Positions 33,648 to 44,089 of a DNA stretch of 64,000 nucleotides are shown in pieces. Made by a program: the position numbers and the translations under genes. The stretch spans positions 46,731,549-46,795,548 of the forward strand of contig CP136067.1 of assembly GCA_032622095.1 (NCBI GenBank), in the 5' to 3' direction. The notes under the pieces are model-generated. The model was given only the letters and a program-made list of their open reading frames with translations. It was not told where the DNA came from and ran no database searches. How positions within the stretch are numbered: position 1 is the stretch's first letter; every line of letters begins with the position of its first letter. This stretch comes from Siphonodentalium dalli. Its lineage: Eukaryota > Mollusca > Scaphopoda > Gadilida > Siphonodentaliidae.

Positions 33648-34810
33648 GGCAGCTTGGAACCGCAACGATCGTTTATTTTTTCAGAAATCTTAATCTGTTT
33701 AAACAGATTACTAATCTGTTTAAACAGATTACTAATCTGTATATACAGATTACTAATCTGTTTAAACAGATTACTTAATCTGTATATACAGATTACTAAT
33801 CTGTATATACAGATTAGTAACCATACTCCGAGGCCCGCAGCCCATTGCATTAGATCAAGATAAGCTAACCATACTCCGAGGCCCACAGCCCATCCCCATT
33901 AGATCATGCTAACCATACTCCGAGGCCCGCAGCCCATCCCATTAGATCAAGATAAGTTAACCATACTCCGATGCCCGCAGCCCACACCATTAGATCAAGA
34001 TAAGCTAACCGAGGCCCGCAGCCCATCCCATTAGATCAAGATAAGCTAACCATACTCCGAGGCCCACAGCCCATCCCTTTATATCAAGCTAACCATACTC
34101 CGAGGCCTGCAGCCCATCCCATTAGATCAAGATAAGCTAACCATACTCAGAGGCCCACAGCCCACCCCATTAGATCAAGATAAGTATGTTTAGCTTATCT
34201 TAATCTAATGGGATGGGTTGTGGGCCTCGGAGTATGGTTAGCTTATCTTGATCTAATGGGATGGGCTGTGGGACTCGGAGTATGGTTAGCTTATCTTGAT
34301 CTAATGGGATGGGCTGTGGGACTCGGAGTATGGTTAGCTTATCTTGATCTAATGGGATGGGCTGCGTGCCTCGGAGTATGGTTATCTTATCTTGATCTTC
34401 TGGGATGGGCTGCGGGCCTCTGAGTATGGTTAGCTTGATCTAATGGGATGGGCTGCGGGCCTCGGGAGTATGGTTAGCTTATCCTGATCTAATGGGATGG
34501 GCTGCGGGCCTCGGAGTATGGTTAGCTTATCTTGATCTAATGGGTTGGGCTGTGTGTCACGGAGTATGGTTAGCTTATCTTGATCTAATGGGATAGGCTG
34601 TGGGCCACGGAGTATGGTTAGTAATCTGTATATACAGATTAAGTAATCTGTTTAAACAAATTAGTAATCTGTTTAAACAGATTAGTTATCTGTATATACA
34701 GATTAGTAGTCTGTTTAAACAGATTAGTAATCTGTATATACAGATTAGTAATCTGTTTAAACAGATTAAGATTTCTGAAAAAATAAACGATCGTGGCGGT
34801 TCCACGCTGC
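33648..34810. mobile_element. 1.16-kb foldback element with repetitive arms
   Basis: The outer arms GGCAGC-TGGAACCGC...CGATCGTTTATTTTTTCAG and their complement (34782-34810) enclose first a block of 20-bp palindromic units (AATCTGTTTAAACAGATTA and AATCTGTATATACAGATTA, about six per side). Inside that is an array of about 58-bp units with CCATACTCCGAGGCCC and ATTAGATCAAGATAAGC in one orientation. It inverts near 34185 and runs back on the opposite strand. The structure matches foldback-type transposons with internally repetitive arms. It is nested in the 6.5-kb element. Confidence 0.85.
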
Positions 34811-35223
34811 CGCAAATAGTTCAGTACACAATGCTACAGTGTTTGGTGTGGCATTAATATACTATATGATGCATGAAGATAATATTTGACGCTCTTTATT
34901 AACTCCATGTGTAATAGCCATTCATTGTGATTGCATGGGAGAATAAAAACAAATGGCTTAAATGTGACCCCCTTGCACAGTTCTCAGGTTCATTATTTCC
35001 CAGTCGGATTTAGGTGGATTTTGGAATATTCAGGAGATATTCACCACATACCTGCCCCAAACTCGGTTCTGAAAATATTTATATCAAGTTCAGCAGCTGA
35101 GTTAACAATTGCTCGCCTTTTATTGGGTCAATGTATATATACTATAGGGGTTTTCTCTGTTATATTCATTAAATAACCACTAATGTTCTATAAACATGTT
35201 ACCAAAATGATTTTAAAGTATTA

Positions 35224-35866
35224 CAAATACCTCATAGTTAATCAATAAATAGGTAGTGTTATCGTTTTAAGTATTATATTTTTTTCCATTTTTTTTACCT
35301 GAAATTTCATGTTTTGGGGGTAGGGTTAATATTTTTCAGATATTTGTACTCTATGTTTAATTACATTATCCATGATTCATATTGTCGTATTTAGGACATG
35401 CTTATGCATATTTTAAGATCATTTGCGACACATTCGATTAACAATTCTCCAAACAATATACAATTTACTCAGACATAATTTTGAAAACGCGACACATTTT
35501 TGCGAACGTGAATGATATTTTTGTTAAAAAAAATAAAATTTTGCGGAAACTGTGGCCAATAATGACTTATTTACAAAGTTAAATATATACTGGATGTAAT
35601 ACATATCACAATTACAATAATATATCAATGTTATCTTGGTACCCAATGTTTGCCAATGAATCACTCATTAGAAAATCAGCACACATATTTGAAAGGGGAC
35701 CCCTATCTTAAAGTGATGTAGAAAAAATTGCTCAAAGCGGATTTTAGCGGATTTTGGATATATTATTCGAGAGATATTCCCACGTCCAATAACATAAAAA
35801 TCGCTTCTCTACCAATTTCTTCTAGGTTCACCATTTTTTTCGCCTTCTCCGACTATACTAGTTTGT
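35224..35866 (-). repeat. right terminal inverted repeat of the 6.5-kb element
   Basis: Complement of 29405-30026. It starts CATAGTTAATCAATAAATAG and ends near CCTTCTCCGACTATACTA. Confidence 0.8.
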
Positions 35867-35987
35867 CATTATGGATATAAATGTGAGAACAGTCAGATAA
35901 TTTTGACAATAAATTGTTCACGATATTTTGTAATATTGCATTATATTTTTCAATACCATACATGTAGTTGGTACAACTTAATTCAAT

Positions 35988-36194
35988 ACAGTAATGCCCT
36001 AAATAATCGAGTCCTCAACCACATCATAATTATGGGTAACTTTTGAGGATTTAGTCGGAAATATGGCTTGTTGCGCGCCATTCATTGGAGAGCTTTCCGA
36101 TGAATGGCAACAAGCCATATTTCCGACTAAATCCTGAAAAGTTAGCCATAATTCTGCTGTGGTTAAGGAGTCGATTATTTAGGGCATCACTGTA
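35988..36194. mobile_element. MITE-B, complete copy
   Basis: It runs from TACAGTAATGCCCTAAATAA to TTATTTAGGGCATCACTGTA. The loop has an insertion (GTTGCGCGCCATTCATTGGAG), making the arms slightly unequal. Confidence 0.88.
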
Positions 36195-36250
36195 TCTTTA
36201 TTATAAGTGCCATAGTGCATGATTATAGTCTAGTTTATATTCTGCTTTGT

Positions 36251-37393
36251 TTAAAGGTACTCAATCCGTAAAGAGGGTCCCCATCTCAACAGATTCCAAC
36301 AACAACAATCCGATCAGAGGGTCCTATATTACTATTTCTTTGGCTTTGGGGGTAAAAAATATTTGATTCGAGTCGAGGAACCCATCAAACAAAGCTCAGA
36401 GTTATTAGATATTGATTTTTCAAATTTGTTATGTTCTCGAGATGAGTACTAATAACTGCCGTAATCTGCTCTGGATGTGTACTCAATCCGTAAAGAGGGT
36501 CCCCATCTCAACAGATTCCAACAACAACAATCCGATCAGAGGGTCCTATATTACTATTTCTTTGGCTTTGGGGGTAAAAAATATTTGATTCGAGTCGAGG
36601 AACCCATCAAACAAAGCTCAGAGTTATTAGATATTGATTTTTCAAATTTGTTATGTTCTCGAGATGAGTACTAATAACTGCCGTAATCTGCTCTGGATGT
36701 GTACTCAATCCGTAAAGAGGGTCCCCATCTCAACAGATTCCAACAACAACAATCCGATCAGAGGGTCCTATATTACTATTTCTTTGGCTTTGGGGGTAAA
36801 AAATATTTGATTCGAGTCGAGGAACCCATCAAACAAAGCTCAGAGTTATTAGATATTGATTTTTCAAATTTGTTATGTTCTCGAGATGAGTACTAATAAC
36901 TGCCGTAATCTGCTCTGGATGTGTACTCAATCCGTAAAGAGGGTCCCCATCTCAACAGATTCCAACAACAACAATCCGATCAGAGGGTCCTATATTACTA
37001 TTTCTTTGGCTTTGGGGGTAAAAAATATTTGATTCGAGACGAGGAACCCATCAAACAAAGCTCAGAGTTATTAGATATTGATTTTTCAAATTTGTTATGT
37101 TCTCGAGATGAGTACTAATAACTGCCGTAATCTGCTCTGGATGTGTACTCCAAATCTATTCAAACAGACAAGGATGAATAACTCTAAAATCAAGTGGTAA
37201 TTTTAACGCAATTTTGACTGAGTTCTGGGCCAGATAGTATTCCCGATAATGAAAAATAATAGATTTCTAAAATCGATATCTAACAAATCTGAGCTTTGAT
37301 GGGTGACTTCCTCGACTCGAATCAAATATTTTTTACCCCCGAAGCCATTGAAATAGTAATTGAGAGGAGTTTTATCGGGTTGAGTACCTTTAA
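36251..37393 (+). mobile_element. MITE-C with internal 222-bp unit amplified four times
   Basis: It is bounded by TTAAAGGTACTCAATCCG and GGGTTGAGTACCTTTAA, like the 470-bp copies. Its left half is repeated: units at 36257-36478, 36479-36700, 36701-36922 and 36923-37144 are virtually identical, the fourth having GAGACGAGG for GAGTCGAGG. GTACTC occurs at both edges of the unit in single-copy elements, which explains the tandem by slippage between these direct repeats. The identical 65-codon ORFs are by-products. Confidence 0.92.
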
Positions 37394-37592
37394 CCACTGC
37401 TTAGCTGATGTGCGGCAAAGGTTAAACATACACAGGGTTTCTGCTACTTATCAGTGGGACTCTTTAAGGCGTAAATATTCCCTTCGACATATTTTCTGCC
37501 TAATCTAGATTAAAGCCTACATTACCTTGTATCTCCTGCTAAATAAAACCAATGGGGAATGATCAATGAAGATATTCTATTTGCTGGCTAAT
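37394..37592. other. unassigned spacer between two elements
   Basis: Nothing recognisable was seen between the MITE-C end and the inverted repeat at 37593. Confidence 0.35.
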
Positions 37593-39429
37593 CGTCGCAT
37601 GAGAACCAAAGGGTTCTATGTCCCATTGGCACGTTTTGTGGGAAATCGATGTTGAAGATTCATGATCCGATTCTTCAAACTTAAATAGCTGTAATATTGT
37701 TGTATTTGAGTTAAACGGTTACAATATATCACAACGTGATTCCATGTGAAATATTAATACCTAAAACCAAAGAGTTTTCGTGAAAAACGTGAAAACGTGT
37801 TTGGAGATAGAACTTTTATGCACAAAACTGCCACTTTGTCTCCGGGCTAAAAAGCACTCAGAGATAGAACGTTATGGCTCACCGGAACTGCATATTTTGG
37901 TGCGGACTAAAGGGTTCAACAAAGGTACTGGTAAGTGGTCAGTACTGCGGGTTCGTGTTCTTGCATTTGCTTACGATTAATTTAGGTTCGTTGCAAGGTA
38001 TGTTGTAGCGTGTCTGTTACACACATATTATATATTGTTGATTTCTAGGAAGATGCGGGAAAAAGAATTTCTCCGTTGTATTCGAATGATATTTTAATTC
38101 AAGCTAATGACACTCACGAATCCAAAATGCACACAGTCTAATATTCTGAACACATCAGGTCAGTGTTAATCGCACGATATTTATCAAACGAGGATTTTAT
38201 AGTCGAAAACTTAACAACAGGCAAAAATTCTTAATGCTTTTAAAATGTCGGTAAAACGATCGAAGTTACTGACGATCGGAAATCCGTACAGATTCCGCCA
38301 CAAAAATCTAGATAAACCAATCATTTGACAACATCGTTGTCTCAGCACAGTGGGGTGACATGGTCTCAAATCGCGCCCTCGGTCGGATATGAAACCCTCG
38401 CACGCGACATGGGACCCTATCATCCTCACTGGGATGAGACAACTTAAATATGATGGACACAGAAAAACACTTGATTTCCATAGAAAGTAATTTTTGGCAG
38501 TGTGTGCAAAATGGTGCATGATCTCCGGGACACGATGCCTTTACAGTGGACGTGTGCTTGTGTGGTTAATAAATATCTTATATTAAGGTATTCCTTCTCA
38601 CGCAGGGAAATTGTTGAATCGAATAAGACAATAACGATCATTATAACAGAACGTTTTCTTTTAAATCAAACAATATTATGTTTCATACACTGTTAAAATT
38701 AACTTAAGTGTTACATGCAGTCAACTCGAACCTTGACAAAGTTAACTCGTTGTACCCTGCTCTAATTCCACACAATCATTCAATAAGCTTGGGAACAAGA
38801 TTATTTTATTTTAAATCAGTAACGGCCAAACGGCATAATACTATTTAATTTCCTTTTTAAAAACTAGGCCGATATAACACCCATTTCAATCGGTAATATG
38901 TTGTCATGGTACGAGAGCAGCTGCTCACGCCACCTTCGGGCGAGACCGTGCAACGAAAATCTTATAAAGCAAACTTCAGCAAATTATGCCCGTCAGAAAC
39001 AGACACAAATTAAAACACCCTGACTGGGTTTTAAAGTTACACATTTAAAACATGGCAAAACTGACATAAAGGGAAACAAGGACTTTAACGTTGGCACATT
39101 TTGGCTATGATTAAAATATATACCCATTGAAGACATTATTGAAAACTTATATTCTGAGACACATCTGTGTTAATATCTTAGTGAAAAAGTGTCCAGTTTG
39201 GAAAGAACTCAACACATGAGAGTAAATGCAATGACTTCTTGACTTCAATGAACAATTTGCATGATATTCGGCAAATAATATTTTCTTAGCAATCCCGAAC
39301 TAACACCACATCACAATAATAATAATAATATTTTAAACTTAAAGTCACAATGGCTCTCAGGTGTGTAAACTCGCGGCATAGATTTTAATCACTTGGAACA
39401 ACTCAGTTTTCAGATCTTGTCTACACTCT

Positions 39430-39642
39430 TGGTACACTTTAACAAACAATAACATAAATGGGTCCAAAATTACAACATCAGATGAGATAAGATTAATTCA
39501 AGTTTTAGTCGGATATGCATGTACAACAATATGTGTTTTATATCTTTGTACATATCCGACTATAAATAACATTGATCTTATCTCATCTTATCGGTGGTGT
39601 GATTCTGGACCCAATTATGTTATTGTTTGTTAAAGTGTACCA
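39430..39642. mobile_element. 213-bp foldback MITE
   Basis: GGTACACTTTAACAAACAATAA at the left pairs with TTATTGTTTGTTAAAGTGTACC at the right. GGGTCCA and GATGAGATAAGAT pair further in, and ATATCCGACTATA lies opposite TAGTCGGATAT near the loop. Nested in the putative 4-kb transposon. Confidence 0.85.
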
Positions 39643-39738
39643 TGCTAAAGTCTTCATGTTCATTTGATAAAAGTTATTTCTACAGGAACAATCATTCGAA
39701 AAGAGTAAAGATGCAAATATCACTGTGCTACTGTACTT

Positions 39739-39942
39739 TTACAATTTTAGAGAGTTATTTGCGAAAAAAATTACATCATATAACTCCTTGTCGATTGCGG
39801 GCATCCATCGCATCATACTTCGTATGTCCTTGACCTTCTCCGCCGGCAGCTTTTTTGTCTTAACCGTAGCTAGAACCTGAGGCAGATCATGAGTCTGCTG
39901 ACTTCTGCTGTTCAAGGTTAAGCTTAACTCAATAAACTTCAA
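39739..39942 (-). pseudogene. ORF fragment inside the putative 4-kb transposon
   Basis: About 67 codons containing KKLPAEKVKDIRSMMRWMPA and KELYDVIFF. The style (a charged helix, then W-x-P) is reminiscent of tails of repeat-encoded proteins, but no family is assigned. It could be a downstream exon of the ORF at 40184-40522. No confident splice pair links them. Confidence 0.3.
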
Positions 39943-40183
39943 CTCCGCAAAGACCTAACTCACACACGGGTTATTTCTTAATTGAGTCGGACTTCTACAA
40001 ACTCTTGCAACATGAAAGAGCATAACCATTGGTTGCACTTGGTCTTACCAATGGATGACATGACTTATCTCGTCTACTGTCTACACAATCATGCAAGGCA
40101 ACATGCAGGTGTGTACTGTTGTAGAAAGTCTATATTTATTGTGTATACATTGACAAATCATGTAATTCCACGTGAACATTTAT

Positions 40184-40522
40184 TTATTTTGTGTTTTTAT
40201 TGTCGATTTCGGCGGTCAGGGTTATATCGCGGTCGTAGAGAAGAGAAATTACTGGGATATTTTCACAGACAAACCACCTACCTTGGGCGAGTGCATGACC
40301 AGCAGCTCCCTCGGAAAAGCTGGTCCCAAATTCGCGAAGAACGGGAGTCACGCGTCGTACCTCCAGCTCAGAGAGGTCTATTGGCTTGGAGTCATAAACA
40401 TTACACGTTAGACAACCGAGACCCCTTTCCATGTGAACTGGGGTGACAAATAGGTTGTCTCTAATTTCCTGAATGCATTTCCTATCCAACTTTTCATACA
40501 TTTGGTTAATTAAATGACACAT
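40184..40522 (-). pseudogene. 112-codon ORF inside the putative 4-kb transposon
   Basis: Open from an ATG at 40522, with EIRDNLFVTPVHMERGLGCL and EVRRVTPVLREFGTSF. The composition looks protein-like and it is the longest ORF of the element. The plus strand is also open here for 154 codons, so strand choice is by composition only. Function unknown. Confidence 0.3.
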
Positions 40523-42099
40523 TTATAGTTTTTATCTTTTTTGCTGATGGAATGAATTACAATGGAGATAAACAAACTTCGTTTCGTTCGATTTTGGCTA
40601 GAACTCGCCTTTCAGGTTCTTTCTCCAATAGATCTTTCGCCGTCTATTTGACCAATATTGAACTGAATAAGTATGTTTAACTTCTAAATCTCAGACGAGT
40701 TTCTATTTCATACGCAATATTCGATGAGGCTTAAATAGAAGTGCATGGTCCCATTTTTCTGCCTGGTTGAACATTTCTGATTATAACCTAATATGTTATA
40801 TATGAACGTACATGTGTCATGTGGGTGTACAATGCATATCCCGCAAAAATATGTTACAACCATGACTATTTTCATTCCGGCGTCCCTATGCATGGCTATG
40901 TTTGCGTGCTTCGGGACTTTGCATGAACTTTGGGAATATAAGTACACTATATATACGATAACCATACTAGTTTTGTATTAGTTCAATTTAATATATAGTC
41001 ATAAATAATATACATGTATATAATAACAAATATATCGAAATAAGAAGGTTCTCAAGAGAGGAGGACGAACTAGGGTAGGAATTGCCAGAGCAAGAACGTT
41101 CTATCTCCCGCAACGTTATGCAGTGGCATGGATTTTTGCTGCATATTATTTCAGGGCAAAAGGGTTCTATCTCCATATACCGACTAAAACAAGCCGCGGT
41201 ACGGGGTTAAACGCTAAGCAATGAGTAGCAAAATATGTAAATTGGTAGCAGGGTCATATCTGCTTAAGATTAACATATATAGAATGAAAGTGATATGAAC
41301 AAATCGTGGGAAATGCCTGTTTACATCATTGTATATTATCGCATATTTTTCATAGCAGCCATTCGTCAATTTTTGTATATCGTCATTTTCATTGGCTAAG
41401 GAGATAGAACCTTTTTGCTCGGACGAATTTGTTCGTTATGGAGATAGAGCCTAAATTTACTGCGTTTTACGAACGAACGGTGCATATAGGGTAAAGTATG
41501 TTTGGTTCATTCGATAGAAAATTCTCATCCGATTCCAATGATACCCATAATTCATTTTCCCGCCAAAATGGACATAGAACCATTTGGTTCTCATGCGATG
41601 TAATGTTGACCATTAATAGCTAACCATTTTATGGCAGTATTCTTTCCAAGCATAATCACATCAACAATTATATATATTGGCTTCGATCTGAAAATATCAA
41701 AGCGGACATTGTAAAAGCCATGTTTTTGGTTCTCTAAGGTTACGCCATGATTGTAATGTCAAATAACATGTATTACTTTTCTGATGTGGTCATCTGGATC
41801 ATATATAAGCCAAGTGAAGCTTGATCAGGAATATTTCATAGTATAAAAATGTTTTCATGAGTTTAGTGAAGTCGTACATAGAAATAAATTGCAAATTTTG
41901 ACTATTTGCCCTGTTCATGGTGGTACGCGATTTACAATTATTTTACAAGCATATTTATAACTTTACTTTTTTGTTGCAAAATTTCTACAAACAATATAAA
42001 TTTTATGCAGTACATGCCAAATTACCGCACCACTGCATTACTTAAAATTTCAGTTTGTCAAAATATAAATGAAGATATGGTTCCTTAACTTTTATCAAC

Positions 42100-42363
42100 G
42101 TAACCCTATCATGACTGATGCTTCGTCAAATTTTGCGAAAACACTGCGCCGATGCATTTTCTCATATAAATGCTAGTCTACCATAGGGAGCGTCGCATAT
42201 AAAAGAGAATACATTAGTATAGCAATATTTACATTGACTTTTTAAGCCAGTGCATTTTCTTACATATGTGAGGTTCCCAATGGGAGACTTGCATATATAA
42301 GAGAATACACAGGCATATTATCTAAAATGCTACACCAGCGCTACTCCCATATTGAAACGGTTA
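42100..42363 (+). mobile_element. MITE-D2, copy 2, diverged
   Basis: Same order as 26209-26468: CCCTATCATGACTGATGCTTC, a hairpin with CTACCATAGGGAG, a linker with TTGACTTTTTAAGCCAGTGC, a second hairpin with GGTTCCCAATGGGAGAC, then GCTACACCAGCGCTACTCCC and TTAA. Stems have mismatches, so this is an old copy. Confidence 0.7.
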
Positions 42364-42395
42364 ATTACCATGGAAGTTCACAATTTGGGATTAAA

Positions 42396-43473
42396 TTAAA
42401 GGCCCACTTAATTTTCGAACCCCTAGATCACATTATATAAAAAATATGCCATTTTATATTCATTTGAAAGAGGAAGGTTGTATTAAAATAAACTTTGGTG
42501 TGATCTGAATGTGTTGTTGATGGCGCCAATAATTTTATCTTCGCCATCCATAGCACAATGGAACATTTTCATTGGATGATCCGGTAGTTCCGAGTATTTG
42601 TCTATAAACAAATGGTTTTGTAACGTTTTTGATGTTTGTTTACATAACAAAGCAAACAAACGTGACAATAACATGCAATGTACATGATATTTATGATTGG
42701 TATAATAACAACATCTGTCTATTATATAATCTTTCTGTTAATGGCTGTTTTAGCAGATGTGACTATTTTAACAGCTATACCCATCGCGAAGGCTGCCTGT
42801 ATCTTTATGTTCATCTGGATTGTACAGCAAAGTGTATTATTTTCAATGGAAGAGGAATAACTCTATATCTTAGTTAAATTATGTTGCATTCTAGGAGCGA
42901 GACTTGTGAGATGTTTTTATGATTTCAGCTATTTCGTATTACTCTATGGGCACTTTCTGAGACACAGATGTTCCAAATGGTGATGAATTATAGTATTTTA
43001 ATCATATTTTATGGCATAGATTGTTATCAAAGCCGTTTATCAAGGCACTATAATAATTGGTGACTCGAAAATTAACCCTTTACCCAACAAACCGGCCAAA
43101 ACCGGCCAAATAAAGCTTCAACAGCCTAAAATATCTTTGGTCTGTCTCAATAGAACCATACCAATATGGATATCATTGGAACCGGCTCCTTGACCACATT
43201 GTGATAGTTACAGTTATGCCCTGTGCCAATGCATTCTCTTATATATGCGAGTCGACCATAGGTCGCCTTGCATATATAAGAGAATGCATTGGCCTAAAAA
43301 AAATTTTTTTTAACACTTTTTACCATTTTTCTTACATTCTTTAACAATTTTTAATGTGTTAAGCCAATGCATTCTCTTATATATGCGAGGCGACCTATGG
43401 TCGACTCGCATATATAATAGAATGCATTGGCACAGGGCCGTTCTGTTGGGTAAAGGGTTAAATGGGCCTTTAA
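42396..43473. mobile_element. element with TTAAAGGCCCACTTAATTTTCG ends, split by a MITE-D
   Basis: The left end TTAAAGGCCCACTTAATTTT is inverted at the right as CGAAAATTAA plus ATGGGCCTTTAA. The MITE-D at 43072-43461 has inserted at the TTAA inside that right terminal repeat. The same end sequence occurs alone at 27755-27792. No clear transposase. Confidence 0.6.
43072..43461 (+). mobile_element. MITE-D, copy 3 (390 bp), nested
   Basis: Perfect TTAA on both sides. The left CCCTTTACCCAACAAACCGG, the two 67-bp hairpins and the right TGTTGGGTAAAGGG are all intact. Confidence 0.9.
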
Positions 43474-44089
43474 GGACTGATTTACTACAAGCTGCGAATC
43501 GAGTCGATTCGATGTGATTTGGAATCTTTCGTCTGATTGGATTCGAAATCAGCTGTCTTGATTTGAATTTTATCACCTGTTGCATTCTCATTATTTCAAT
43601 GGATAAAATTGATTTTTCGCGAATATAGATTATAGTTACTGATGTAACTGATCTAGCAAAATTTCATACATATGTCAAACTTCAACTGCGTGAATGCTAT
43701 TGCTTACTGACTACATTATTGCTTATGATACTGTTTCATTATTTTATAGCAGAGATGTTCACATTGATTGCGCACATACTTAATTGGTTAAAGTGAATTC
43801 ATTTAAGGATAATATTTACATTATATACCATGATCACTTATTATGAAGTTACTTCATTACGAAGTGTGCAAATTTATACTGATACGTCCACTCAATTGTA
43901 CGTCAATTGATATCTACATCTTCACTATTGATACGTTTGATGCAATGATTTGATTTGAGATTTGATGCGAATTGGAATCATTTGGCTGAATCGATTCGAG
44001 ATTTGATTAAATGAAAGTGTCAATGACAATGTAGCTCAACTTAGGTAGGGGAATAATGGTTTACAGTAAATGGAGAAATAGGAAAGATG
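43474..44089. other. unassigned sequence with GATTCGAnnTGATT words
   Basis: GAATCGAGTCGATTCGATG (43497) and GAATCGATTCGAGATTTGAT-like words (43990) recur about 500 bases apart, suggesting a small inverted or degenerate repeat. No gene is seen. Confidence 0.35.

Larger units (their letters stand above)
29400..35868 (-). mobile_element. 6.5-kb element with ~620-bp inverted terminal repeats
   Basis: Two regions about 5.8 kb apart are inverted copies (29405-30026 and 35224-35866). Between them, on the minus strand, lie pieces of one decayed protein gene and a separate foldback element. Long terminal inverted repeats around a repeat-family gene suggest a large DNA transposon. A target duplication could not be fixed because the outer edges fade gradually. 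It occupies a third of the 19.9-kb lectin intron. Confidence 0.7.
37593..41599 (-). mobile_element. putative 4-kb DNA transposon with GGTTCTATnTCC subterminal motifs
   Basis: CGCATGAGAACCAAAGGGTTC at 37597 and its complement at 41577-41599 are inverted ends, continuing into CTATGTCC. GAGATAGAAC or its complement recurs near both ends (37804, 37861, about 41098, 41165, 41401, 41443), as subterminal transposase sites do. Two minus-strand ORF pieces lie inside. No TSD was fixed and no transposase motif recognised, so the class is open. Confidence 0.5.

Noticed and set aside
33700-34770. Regular palindromic repeats resembling a CRISPR array
   Set aside because: Units are contiguous without unique spacers, lie in an inverted arrangement and occur in animal DNA. 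They form a foldback element.
36477-37118. Three identical 65-codon ORFs
   Set aside because: By-product of the 222-bp tandem in MITE-C. The same sequence in single-copy MITE-C elements is interrupted or out of context.
39982-40446. Plus-strand 154-codon ORF overlapping the minus-strand ORF at 40184-40522
   Set aside because: Arg/His-rich, without a domain. The minus strand looks more protein-like, but neither is certain.
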